DNA of 64,000 bases from Sulfuricurvum sp. (lineage in GTDB: Bacteria; Campylobacterota; Campylobacteria; Campylobacterales; Sulfurimonadaceae), in contig NZ_JAQUHV010000009.1 of assembly GCF_028681615.1 (NCBI RefSeq), forward strand, positions 18,199-82,198. Direction: 5' to 3'. A model generated the notes under the pieces. It had not been told where the DNA came from and searched no databases. It saw only the letters and a list, made by a program, of their open reading frames with translations. Both the position numbers and the translations under genes were made by a program. Below are positions 51,801 through 59,855 of the stretch, one piece after another. Numbering within the stretch: position 1 is the stretch's first letter; each line of letters starts with the position of its first letter.

Positions 51801-53725
51801 AAGGAAAGAGAAATGTCCTCTCCGCGACTACTACGCTTGAAGTAGGAATCGATATTGGCGGCTTGAGCGGTGTCCTTATGGCGAATGTGCCGCCCAATAA
51901 GGCTAATTACATCCAACGTTCAGGTCGCGCAGGACGGAGAACGGATGGATCATCGATCATTCTAACATATACTAAAAGCCGTCATTTTGATCAAAATGTT
52001 TTTAGGAATTTTAAATTCTATCTTGATAAGCCGCATAAAAAATTGACTATCTCCCTCGAAAAAGAGAAGCTGGCTATCAGGCATTTTAACTCCTACATGT
52101 TGAGCAAGTTCTATGAACATCACACTACTTTAGATGGTTTAATTTTCGATTCATTTAAAAGTATGGGATATTTTGTGGGGGTATATGAGCTTCCCAAACA
52201 TACAGATAGTCCTTATAGTCGTTTCGAATATGAGGTCGATGACAATTCGATATGTAAGCAATTCCTCGACTTCTTATCTACCTACTCAATGACGTCAACG
52301 GATGAGGATATTTTCGAGGATATTTTCAAATATACGAATAAGAAGCCAGCGTTTATTGTACTTGTCCAGAATTTTTATAATGCTATCGATGGTATGAGTA
52401 CAGACTATTTGAATAATTTAAAAGCTCTTTATGATGATTGGAATTTCGCGACGTCTGCTAGCCATAAGAATGCCATTCGTTACAGTATCAAACAAAAGCA
52501 TGGTGAGAGTCTTATTGAGGTTTTCTCAAATGCACAGGTACTCCCTAAATACGGCTTTCCAATTGATGTGAAAACCTTGCAGGTAATCAATGGGAAAAAG
52601 CTATTTGAATTATCAAGAGGAAGCTTTTTGGCATTATCCGAATACGTACCAGGCTCCAAAATACTTGCTGGTGGAATGTTAATTGAGTCCAAGGGGATCT
52701 CGAAACATTTTACAGGGACTAATTTGGATGAAGCATTTGGGGAAAAAGGGTTTATTTATACATGTTCAAACGGTCATTTTTTTACTTCCCCATACACAAA
52801 GGTACATGAATGTAACATGCCTGGATGTAAAGGGATCATCCGTCCATCATCGCATTATTTGATTCCTGAATATGGTTATATTACAGCTGCATCGGATAAG
52901 TTGTCTTATGATGCCGGTAATCCTGAAAAGATCGGCAGATTGGAAATTCATAGTGCTATTCACAATAGAGAAGACAGTGATATCGTTTTTGAGTATGAAG
53001 ATTTTTCTGTCGTTTATAAAGACAAAGCGACAATCTATGGAATCAATAAAGGTGATAAGGGATTAGGTTTCGCGGTATGCACCAAATGTGGATTTACTGT
53101 ATCTGAAAACGATAAAGCTGAAAACGGCACTTATGACAAATTACCCAATGCTTTCAAAAAACATCCACCTATATATAGCGAATCTAGTTCTATAAAATGT
53201 CTGGACACTATGCCTACGGTTTGGAGAAATCATCAACTTTTGGCCAAAATGACAACAGATGCCATTTTAATCATACCAAAGAGAAAAATTGAAGATATCT
53301 CACTTGCTCAGACTTTATCAAATGCATTTCAACTAAGTGGAGCAGATGAACTCGGCATTGATGAAAGAGAGATCAGTTCACTGGTTCTGGAATCAGATGG
53401 TTATTACAATATATTGCTTTATGATAATCAATCTGGTGGAGTAGGGTATGTTTATGATTTAGCTAAAAATCGCTGGGAAAACTGGATAGCTAAAGCGAAA
53501 GAGAGATTATTTATAGATCAAAAGCACGATAACGAGTGTCTTCATGGATGTATTAAATGTATCGTGACAATGAATACGAATGAGCCGCTTCCAAGAAAGG
53601 AAACTTTAGAGTATTTAAAGAGTAAGGATATCGATACTGCTAAAACAACTGTTAAAAAAGACTCAGCCACTATCGTAAAAGAAGAATTATCCAATGCAGA
53701 GAGGATGAAACGGTTTAAAAAATAG
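48851..53725 (+). CDS. druE-like: DruE-like superfamily 2 helicase with DUF1998 zinc domain
   Basis: A 1624-residue helicase. It has Walker A APTGSGKTE (119-127), DEAH (248-251), the ATTATISED motif III, motif V TLEVGIDIGGLSG and VI QRSGRAGRRTDG. Zinc sites: CSNPDCPDSK with CTTCKSPTL and CSECREHF (around 425-475), CPVCSND and CSNGHFF-CNMPGCKG (about 1315-1340). The C-terminal DUF1998 part includes SGGVGYVYDL and CLHGCIKCI (near 1570-1580). It resembles DruE and DrmA/DpdJ helicases. The ATG overlaps the DruH-like gene by 8 nt. Confidence 0.7.
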   Translation: MGKYLDAITLSDNLKKRIEETIVSNIAIRDAEMLEELKALIEMKADGLISDILVEGAYSAKKHEDILRNIPFLDKKFIELLDLNKIFNPNYFPFKHQYETLTLVNDMDENNKPAIVVTAPTGSGKTESFLLPMLNDLVMNPRKADEKGVRAIILYPMNALVADQNKRLYSYLQGQSKIRMFFYNSETPEDKKYASEEFSDKCFVRTRKEARDNPPDIMITNYSMLEYILSRPNDYPLIGNALRTVIVDEAHLYTGTLAAEVSMLLKRVAAKAKVKTSNVLHIATTATISEDKQEQYGFFSKFFNKENIQSIAGQKEFKEIATDIDVNGEIEQFHDISELVKKSNLDLYNEFKGYRIFPKILRILAEKYAITLNELLEILSNEMDEQTLLNIFTIGAKARLNDNELPLLPHKMHLQVRSSQGFSVCSNPDCPDSKIQGIGKIHHGLFYNCTTCKSPTLNLVRCSECREHFYYGSFKDKDTLFLERYASGLSEKEGALLLSKTESSEPIYIDLNGKKCSEYDFNNQFYRHSGCPVCSNDEFYSLDVSDQFLIPLVAETMLVNMPEIDKEINVFLPARGRRLLTFSDSRSAAARLGPLLTAQHETQLFRRLIIDTMSQISMRSNDNELRDFYEEEIRANEKKLNETDNPLVRNKIQEKIDEAKSELSKMSSGISIISLVKALEKHPLLGEFFDRERMKEQSPDEREQLSFQKNSESIATSLYLKIADTLSIPNEKQVTLESVGLLGFDFSFEQNDVKEYFDIHFMGIRFELDSILKSFIYIFRKRRAITIESDKNPYKDFHSKHFGLGQYIAYDGKNKNIYNLKVSSRSSDYKFVAQILHYYGIDDSEENIHLFLEAVFNAFLALAKRNDIKWIEWNKVQTEDDKIVEAFRLVFDELSIAIPDRLHLNIINKTLWQHTVNGIIPYQNSITELQSVTQDDLDHDPYFSRYRKLYRDASLELSVGLWAEEHSAQLSSQENRRLQDLFIQGKRNVLSATTTLEVGIDIGGLSGVLMANVPPNKANYIQRSGRAGRRTDGSSIILTYTKSRHFDQNVFRNFKFYLDKPHKKLTISLEKEKLAIRHFNSYMLSKFYEHHTTLDGLIFDSFKSMGYFVGVYELPKHTDSPYSRFEYEVDDNSICKQFLDFLSTYSMTSTDEDIFEDIFKYTNKKPAFIVLVQNFYNAIDGMSTDYLNNLKALYDDWNFATSASHKNAIRYSIKQKHGESLIEVFSNAQVLPKYGFPIDVKTLQVINGKKLFELSRGSFLALSEYVPGSKILAGGMLIESKGISKHFTGTNLDEAFGEKGFIYTCSNGHFFTSPYTKVHECNMPGCKGIIRPSSHYLIPEYGYITAASDKLSYDAGNPEKIGRLEIHSAIHNREDSDIVFEYEDFSVVYKDKATIYGINKGDKGLGFAVCTKCGFTVSENDKAENGTYDKLPNAFKKHPPIYSESSSIKCLDTMPTVWRNHQLLAKMTTDAILIIPKRKIEDISLAQTLSNAFQLSGADELGIDEREISSLVLESDGYYNILLYDNQSGGVGYVYDLAKNRWENWIAKAKERLFIDQKHDNECLHGCIKCIVTMNTNEPLPRKETLEYLKSKDIDTAKTTVKKDSATIVKEELSNAERMKRFKK

Positions 53726-53728
53726 AAA

Positions 53729-53753
53729 TTGTATTATTATAAAAATAATACAA
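53729..53753. repeat. 10-bp perfect inverted repeat after the helicase
   Basis: TTGTATTATT (53729-53738) and AATAATACAA (53744-53753) flank a 5-bp centre directly after the helicase stop. TGTATTATTAT is repeated at 53783-53793 over the -10 box of the next promoter. It may act both as terminator-like hairpin and operator of the hsd operon. Confidence 0.6.
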
Positions 53754-53760
53754 AAAAAGC

Positions 53761-53790
53761 TTGACAAATTAAATCTTTTAAGTGTATTAT
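53761..53790 (+). promoter_or_regulatory. Promoter of the hsd-CBASS operon
   Basis: A consensus -35 TTGACA (53761-53766) and -10 TATTAT (53785-53790) with an 18-bp spacer lie 30 bp before the first gene. The -10 overlaps a second copy of the TGTATTATTAT repeat, which suggests regulation by a factor that binds it. Confidence 0.7.
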
Positions 53791-53819
53791 TATGGAAATA
53801 AAACATTTTAGAGGCTTTT

Positions 53820-54404
53820 ATGAAGTTAGAGAATTTTTCTGACATCCGAATTGGTTTGCCTTTAGTTCGTAAAAAAGGTGACATTCATGATGATCAGTTT
53901 TTTAGATACAAGGCAGTCACATTAAAAGCTTTCTCTTCAACGGGGCATTTACTTCATGATGAACTCGATGAGTTCATTGCAAGCGAGGAATTGAGCGAAA
54001 GCTATATCACACAAGAAGGTGATATATTAGTAAGATTGAGAGAACCAAATACGGCTGTTTATATTGATAAAGAGAGTACAGGTTTGCTAGTTCCAGCACT
54101 TATGGCAATCATCAAACCAAAAAAAGAAGTCAATAGCCGTTATCTCACTCACTATATCAACTCCAATGAAGCACAAAAAAGACTTCATAAAGAGTTACAG
54201 GGAACAACGATACAAATGCTCAAAGCAAGTGAACTGGCTGATTTGGAAGTAACTCTTCCATCTCTGCACACTCAAGAAAAAATCGTATCCATACTCAATC
54301 TTGCTAACCAAGAGATCGAACTATTAGAAGAACTCAAAACACTAAAAACTCAATTCAAAAATGAACTGCTCGACACTATTTTAAATAAGGAAATAAATAA
54401 ATGA
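53820..54404 (+). CDS. hsdS1: Half-length type I specificity subunit (HsdS-like)
   Basis: A 194-residue protein with one target-recognition domain (residues about 1-140, GDILVRLREPNTAVYIDKES) and one conserved region at the end (QEKIVSILNLANQEIELLEE coiled coil). Full HsdS proteins hold two of each. It is co-transcribed with hsdM (4-nt overlap). A half subunit could dimerize to make a symmetric target, or modulate the full-length HsdS encoded after hsdM. Which one is active is not evident. Confidence 0.75.
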   Translation: MKLENFSDIRIGLPLVRKKGDIHDDQFFRYKAVTLKAFSSTGHLLHDELDEFIASEELSESYITQEGDILVRLREPNTAVYIDKESTGLLVPALMAIIKPKKEVNSRYLTHYINSNEAQKRLHKELQGTTIQMLKASELADLEVTLPSLHTQEKIVSILNLANQEIELLEELKTLKTQFKNELLDTILNKEINK

Positions 54405-55888
54405 AAACAACAAAAGAAGTAATCAACAACGTAGTATGGAAAGCGTGTGACACCTTTCGGGGGACAATGGATAGCTCACAATACAAAGACTATGTACTCA
54501 GTATGCTATTTGTCAAATATCTATCGGATTTCTATAAAGAGAAACTTCAAACTCTTAATGAAAAGTACAATGGCGATGAAGATCGAGTACAAAGAGCACT
54601 CCAGAGAGAAAAATTCGTTCTCGATGAGAGCTGTACATTTGAATATCTACTCAAACATAAAGAGGCAAATAACCTTGGCGAAGTGATCAATAAAGCTCTT
54701 GAAAAGATAGAGGAAGACAACCCTGAAAAGCTCGAAGGGATCTTTAGAAATGTCGATTTCAATGATAAAAAAGTTCTCGGCGATACCAAAGAGAGAAATG
54801 CTATCCTCAAACACCTTCTCGAAGATTTCAGTGACTCAAGACTTGATCTCAGCCCGAGCAAACTCACCGGTCAAGATATCATCGGTGATAGCTACGAATA
54901 CCTAATCGCACACTTTGCCAGCGATGCGGGCAAAAAAGGCGGCGAATTTTTTACCCCAAGCGAAGTTTCAACACTTCTTGCAAAACTCGTAGAACCAAAA
55001 GAAGGGGACCGTATCTTAGACCCTACGTGTGGTTCAGGATCACTTCTCATCAAAGCGAGTAAAGAAGTCGGCTCTCCTAACTTTGCCATTTATGGGCAAG
55101 AGAAAAACGGGCAAACGCACGCGCTTTGCCGGATGAATATGTATCTGCACGAGATCAACGATGCCAAGATCGAATGGGGAGATACGATCAGAAACCCTTT
55201 GCACATCGAAGATGACAAGCTCATGAAGTTTGATGTAGTCGTCGCAAATCCACCATTTAGTCTTGATAAATGGGGAGCAGATTTCGCTGAAAATGACCCC
55301 TATAGAAGATTTAATGATTATGGCATACCTCCAAAAAGTAAAGGTGATTACGCATTTGTAATCCATATGATCAAAAGCCTCAATGAAAACGGTCGGATGG
55401 GAGTAGTCCTCCCTCATGGTGTACTCTTTAGAGGGGCAAGCGAAGGGAAAATCAGAGAAAAACTGATCAATGAAAACCTACTAGATGCTGTCATTGGATT
55501 ACCGGCGAATCTCTTCTTTGGTACCGGCATCCCTGCAACTATATTGGTCTTTAAAAAGAATAGAACCCATAAAGACATTCTCTTTATCGATGCGAGCCGC
55601 GAATTTGATAAGGCTAAAAGCCAAAATAACTTAACAGATGAATACATAACAAAAATTCTTGACACCTATAAAAATAGAAGCGAGATTGAAAAATACTCTC
55701 ACACAGCAACAATCGAAGAGATACAAGAAAATGAATATAACCTCAATATTCCAAGATATGTCGATACATTTGAAGAGGAAGCGCAAGTAGATATAGAAGC
55801 AACAAAAGCAAGTATCTCAAAAATAGAGAGTGAACTTGTAACTATAAAAACCCAAATGAGTACTTATCTAAAAGAACTGGGGCTATAA
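54401..55888 (+). CDS. hsdM: Type I restriction-modification methyltransferase HsdM
   Basis: A 495-residue HsdM: N-terminal helical domain (VWKACDTFRGTMDSSQYKDY), SAM motif I DPTCGSGSLLIKA (207-219), and catalytic NPPF (283-286, VVVANPPFSLDKWG), which gives N6-adenine methylation. The C-terminal coil (460-495) contacts HsdS. Two HsdM join one HsdS. It is the second gene of the operon, with its ATG overlapping the stop of the half-HsdS. Confidence 0.95.
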   Translation: MKTTKEVINNVVWKACDTFRGTMDSSQYKDYVLSMLFVKYLSDFYKEKLQTLNEKYNGDEDRVQRALQREKFVLDESCTFEYLLKHKEANNLGEVINKALEKIEEDNPEKLEGIFRNVDFNDKKVLGDTKERNAILKHLLEDFSDSRLDLSPSKLTGQDIIGDSYEYLIAHFASDAGKKGGEFFTPSEVSTLLAKLVEPKEGDRILDPTCGSGSLLIKASKEVGSPNFAIYGQEKNGQTHALCRMNMYLHEINDAKIEWGDTIRNPLHIEDDKLMKFDVVVANPPFSLDKWGADFAENDPYRRFNDYGIPPKSKGDYAFVIHMIKSLNENGRMGVVLPHGVLFRGASEGKIREKLINENLLDAVIGLPANLFFGTGIPATILVFKKNRTHKDILFIDASREFDKAKSQNNLTDEYITKILDTYKNRSEIEKYSHTATIEEIQENEYNLNIPRYVDTFEEEAQVDIEATKASISKIESELVTIKTQMSTYLKELGL

Positions 55889-55889
55889 G

Positions 55890-57137
55890 ATGAAAACTAT
55901 AGTGCCTGAGGGCTATAAAATAACAAAAGTCGGAGTGATACCCAACGAATGGTCTATTACAGAATTGAAAAACTTAATTTCTAAAGATATTCAAAATGGC
56001 TACTCTCCACTTTGCCCAGAATTAGAAAATGGAAATTGGATTTTTGGATTAGGTGCACTAACAGACGACAAAATGAATTTTAAAGAAATTAAACCTGCCC
56101 CAATAAATGATATAAAAGTTAAACAATTTATTTTAAAAGAAGGTGATTTCCTTATAAGTAGGTCAAATACACCAGACAAAGTTGGTCGATCAGGAGTATT
56201 TAGAGGTGAAATTTTAAATTGCTCTTATCCTGATTTAATGATGAGATTTAGAATAGATGAAAATAAAGTAAATAAAGATTATCTTGAATATTATTTAAAA
56301 ACATCTGCGGTAATGCAATACATAAGAACATGTGCTTCAGGTAGTAGTTTAAGTATGGTTAAAATAAACAAAAAAATTGTTGAAAACATTGCTATTCTTC
56401 AACCTGATATAAAAGAGCAAGAAAAAATAGCCGAGATCTTAACAACTTGGGATGAATCTATCACCAAACAAACGAAGCTTTTAGAAACAAAAGAGCTACA
56501 AAAAAAAGCCCTTATGCAAAAGCTTTTAAGCGGACAAATTCGTTTTGATGGATTTCATGATGGATGGAAAGAAATTCATTTAAGTCAAGTTTTAAAAGAA
56601 AGAAAAACATACTCAGAAAAGGGATTAGAATTTGAACATGTGTCTTTAACAAAAGAAGGTGTGGTTCCAAAAACTGAAAGATACGAGCGTGATCAACTTG
56701 TAAAAGATGAAAATAAAAAATATAAGATTACAAAGCTTAATGATATTTGCTACAACCCAGCAAATTTGAAATTTGGAGTAATTTGTAAAAATACCTATGG
56801 TGATGGAATATTTTCTCCAATATATGTTACTTTTGAAGCAAAGAAAAGCTTTGACATTGATTTTCTTGGACATTTTCTAACTTGGAATGATTTTATAAAG
56901 AAAGTTAGAAGGTACGAAGAAGGTACAGTATATGAAAGAATGGCAGTTAATCCAAAAGATTTTTTATCATATAAAACTAAACTCCCCTCATTACTCGAAC
57001 AACAGAAAATAGCAGAAGTTTTAAGTCTTGCAGATGATGAGATAAATCTACTCAAAAATGAACTTGAAGAACTAAAACAGCAGAAAAAAGGGCTTATGCA
57101 AAAACTACTAACTGGAGAAGTGAGGGTAAAAATATGA
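55890..57137 (+). CDS. hsdS2: Full-length type I specificity subunit HsdS
   Basis: A 415-residue HsdS with two target-recognition domains (about 1-170 and 220-370) and two coiled-coil spacers ending in near-repeats: LQKKALMQKLLSGQIRF (about 205-222) and QQKKGLMQKLLTGEVRV (about 397-413). The similarity of the two spacer ends at DNA level (CTTATGCAAAA) could allow domain exchange. It specifies a bipartite target. Starts one base after hsdM's stop. Confidence 0.9.
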   Translation: MKTIVPEGYKITKVGVIPNEWSITELKNLISKDIQNGYSPLCPELENGNWIFGLGALTDDKMNFKEIKPAPINDIKVKQFILKEGDFLISRSNTPDKVGRSGVFRGEILNCSYPDLMMRFRIDENKVNKDYLEYYLKTSAVMQYIRTCASGSSLSMVKINKKIVENIAILQPDIKEQEKIAEILTTWDESITKQTKLLETKELQKKALMQKLLSGQIRFDGFHDGWKEIHLSQVLKERKTYSEKGLEFEHVSLTKEGVVPKTERYERDQLVKDENKKYKITKLNDICYNPANLKFGVICKNTYGDGIFSPIYVTFEAKKSFDIDFLGHFLTWNDFIKKVRRYEEGTVYERMAVNPKDFLSYKTKLPSLLEQQKIAEVLSLADDEINLLKNELEELKQQKKGLMQKLLTGEVRVKI

Positions 57138-58090
57138 GTAAAAAATTTAGAATTCTCTGTTTAGACGGCGGCGGTATTAGAGGACTATACTCTGCACAGC
57201 TTTTAAAAAGAATACAAGACGATTGCGGTGTGAATTTCTATAATGATTTTGATTTGATCGTTGGAACGTCTACCGGCTCAATTTTGGCTGGGTCTATTGT
57301 CAAAAAAATTGCTATTGATAAAGTAATTTCTCTATATGAGTATGAAGGCAAAAATATTTTTAAGAAGAGATGGTTGTCTAGAATTGGTTTGTTTGGCAGT
57401 AGATATAACCCTAATCCATTAAAAGAACAATTGAAAACGATTTTTGGAAATACGGTGTTTGGAGATATAGAGAAACCTCTTTTAATATGTGCTACTGACA
57501 TTGGGAATTCAACACAATTCGTTTTTAAGACAACTTTCAATGGTCAAAATGATAGCAATGGGAATACCAAAGAGTTGGTAAGAGATAAAAAGATAGCTTT
57601 ATATGATGCTATTTTGGCTTCATCTTCAGCACCCATCTTTTTCCCTCCACATAAAATTGGCAATCATTTGCTTGCAGATGGAGGGCTTTGGGCAAACAGT
57701 CCTGTTCTGGTTGCATTGGCTGAGGCAAAAAAGATTTTTAAGGTTGAGCCTCAAGATGTTTCTATTGTCTCAATTGGAACAGGTGTAGAAGAAAATGATT
57801 ATCATATAAACACCAAATTTTGGGGGTTCTTAACTGGCTGGAAAAGAGAAAAACTTATTTCGATGATTTTAAATTTGCAGACTAAAACCAATAATAGTTT
57901 GCTGCAATTTTTAATGCCGAAAGAAAATATTTTACGTTTGACATATACAAGCGACAAAACTCTGCCTCTTGATGATATATCCCAGAATGAAAACTTGCTC
58001 AGTAAAGCAGATCATGACTTTACTTCTCGACACGCTGAAATTCAATCGTTTATAAATAAATACATAAAGGACAAAGATGTCGACCAATAA
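57134..58090 (+). CDS. capV: CBASS effector: patatin-like phospholipase CapV
   Basis: A 318-residue patatin-type phospholipase: oxyanion loop DGGGIRG (11-17), GTSTGS with nucleophile Ser46 (44-49), and ADGG with Asp182 (181-184). In CBASS such CapV proteins are activated by a cyclic nucleotide (cGAMP for the founding member) and degrade the inner membrane, killing the infected cell. It begins inside the hsdS stop codon (4-nt overlap) and overlaps the CD-NTase by 14 nt, so all three systems share one transcript. Confidence 0.93.
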   Translation: MSKKFRILCLDGGGIRGLYSAQLLKRIQDDCGVNFYNDFDLIVGTSTGSILAGSIVKKIAIDKVISLYEYEGKNIFKKRWLSRIGLFGSRYNPNPLKEQLKTIFGNTVFGDIEKPLLICATDIGNSTQFVFKTTFNGQNDSNGNTKELVRDKKIALYDAILASSSAPIFFPPHKIGNHLLADGGLWANSPVLVALAEAKKIFKVEPQDVSIVSIGTGVEENDYHINTKFWGFLTGWKREKLISMILNLQTKTNNSLLQFLMPKENILRLTYTSDKTLPLDDISQNENLLSKADHDFTSRHAEIQSFINKYIKDKDVDQ

Positions 58091-59255
58091 AGAACTATTT
58101 AAAATTTTAGAAAAAGTCGGTGACTCTTTAGAGATCACCAAATCTCAATATAAATTAGCGGAAGAACGCTATAAAGCCGTAGGAAAATGGCTGGCTGAAG
58201 GCGAATATTGTTTATTGGGTGATGGTAAAAAACAATGTTTTAAAGATGGTGAAATATACCCTCAAGGTTCGATTAGATTGGGAACGACTGTCAAACCCAT
58301 CGGAAAAAATGAGTTCGATATTGATCTGGTTTTTTATACACCAAATGTTTCGGCAGATATGATCAAGCCTGAACGTTTAAAGGAACTTATTGGTGATCGG
58401 CTTAAAGAACATGATACCTACAAAAAAATGCTCACCCCTTTAAATAGAGGCTGGTGTATTAATTATGCCAATGAATTCCATCTCGACATCACACCATCAC
58501 TCGATAACCACCGCGAGCCATTCAATGAGAGTGAGCTGGTAGCTGATGAAAAGCTTGAATGCTATATGCCTACCAATCCCGAAGGATATGCAGAATGGTT
58601 CGATAATATCTCATCGATAGAGCCAATATCAGAATTTACAAAAAGTATGTTTGACTCAAGAAATACAATCCTTATGACTGAAGATGCAGCAACAGTCACT
58701 GAATTGCCAGAACATGACTCAAACAAACCTCTTTTAAAAAGATATATACAAATTTTTAAAAGACATAGAGACATGATGTTCGATGGTAAAGACGATGCGC
58801 CTATTTCTATTATTATTACTACTTTAGCAGCCAAATCCTATGAATATTGTATTCGACATTTTACGTATTACAATGAATATAGTTTAATGATTGATACTTT
58901 GAAATATATGCCCCTATTCATCGAAACACGAAACACTTTGTTTTGGATAGAAAATCCTACAGTTACGGGTGAAAATTTTGCAGAAAAATGGAATTACACT
59001 CCAATAAAAAAACAAAATTTTGATTCATGGCACACGGAAATAGTCAAAATGTTTGAATCGATTAATAACCTCAAAGGTCAACATTTAGTTTTTGAGTCTC
59101 TCAAAAAAGGATTGGGAGAACTCCCAGTCAATAAAGTTTACAACGACATGACACAAAAGGTTGATGACAATAGACAAAGAGGACTTTTAGGTGCTGGATT
59201 CGGGACTCTATCTGATTCTCATCCGGTCAAAAAAAATACATTTTTTGGAAACTAA
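58077..59255 (+). CDS. cdnA: CBASS cyclic-nucleotide synthase (CD-NTase)
   Basis: A 392-residue CD-NTase: QGSIRLGT (63-70, the G-S helix), DIDL with D81 and D83, and a third acidic residue, D137 (FHLDITP), completing the catalytic triad. It makes a second messenger for CapV; the product cannot be read from the sequence. Upstream CapV and downstream E2-like gene point to clade A/B-type short type II CBASS. The C-terminus ends in F-F-G-N, a flexible tail like those joined to targets by the Cap2-type E2. Confidence 0.93.
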   Translation: MSTNKELFKILEKVGDSLEITKSQYKLAEERYKAVGKWLAEGEYCLLGDGKKQCFKDGEIYPQGSIRLGTTVKPIGKNEFDIDLVFYTPNVSADMIKPERLKELIGDRLKEHDTYKKMLTPLNRGWCINYANEFHLDITPSLDNHREPFNESELVADEKLECYMPTNPEGYAEWFDNISSIEPISEFTKSMFDSRNTILMTEDAATVTELPEHDSNKPLLKRYIQIFKRHRDMMFDGKDDAPISIIITTLAAKSYEYCIRHFTYYNEYSLMIDTLKYMPLFIETRNTLFWIENPTVTGENFAEKWNYTPIKKQNFDSWHTEIVKMFESINNLKGQHLVFESLKKGLGELPVNKVYNDMTQKVDDNRQRGLLGAGFGTLSDSHPVKKNTFFGN

Positions 59256-59855
59256 ATGTCATTTGCAAAAGGGGTCTCTAAATACAAAACACTAAGTTTA
59301 GAACAACAGTACTTTAGTATAAAAAATTGTCCCCTTGCATCCAATGGAAAAGGAGAGTTTTCACGTGACTACTTTTATTGGGAGTTTACTGCACAACCTA
59401 CTCCACTGAGTAAGACATACGTTGTATTACTAATTTTCCATATTGATAACTATTCACCAGATGTTTTTATACTTGATCAGGATGTTTGGGATGTATCCAA
59501 AAAAAAATCTATTCCACATCTTTATGATTCAAAAAGGATTAAATTATGTCTGTATTACCCGGCGTACAAAGATTGGGATCAGACTATGCCGTTAAATACG
59601 ACATTCGTTCCATGGACTTATTTGTGGCTTTATTATTATGAAGAATGGTTATATTCCTCTGAATGGAAAGGTGGTGGCGAGCATCCACAAAATAAAGAAT
59701 CTGAAGAAAAAAACGATACGAAAATAAGTGTTTTTCATAAATTTCGAAAACCGAAGGCAAAAAAAATGAGCAAAATGGATAAAGCCAAACAAATCATTTA
59801 TGCAATTTACGAACAGCGTAAGAAAGCTTATATCGAACACGAAGGGGTAGTATGA
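59256..59855 (+). CDS. cap2-like: CBASS E2-like conjugation protein (short type II Cap2)
   Basis: A 199-residue E2-like protein. It has HLYDSKRIKLCLYYP with candidate catalytic Cys98, and W-x-x-x-x-x-E-W-L-Y-S-S-E-W-K-G-G-G-E-H-P (residues 122-144), the ending typical of CBASS E2 proteins. It lacks the E1 domain of full Cap2, and no Cap3 (JAB) gene follows, so this is the short form. It is thought to attach the CD-NTase C-terminus to targets and so prime it. The C-terminal 50 residues are Lys/Glu-rich. Confidence 0.82.
   Translation: MSFAKGVSKYKTLSLEQQYFSIKNCPLASNGKGEFSRDYFYWEFTAQPTPLSKTYVVLLIFHIDNYSPDVFILDQDVWDVSKKKSIPHLYDSKRIKLCLYYPAYKDWDQTMPLNTTFVPWTYLWLYYYEEWLYSSEWKGGGEHPQNKESEEKNDTKISVFHKFRKPKAKKMSKMDKAKQIIYAIYEQRKKAYIEHEGVV

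Noticed and set aside
48851..53725. DISARM or Dpd assignment for the DUF1998 helicase
   Set aside because: No DrmB, PLD-domain DrmC or cognate DISARM methylase, and no Dpd 7-deazaguanine genes are present. The large neighbour and fused sizes fit Druantia better, though not decisively.
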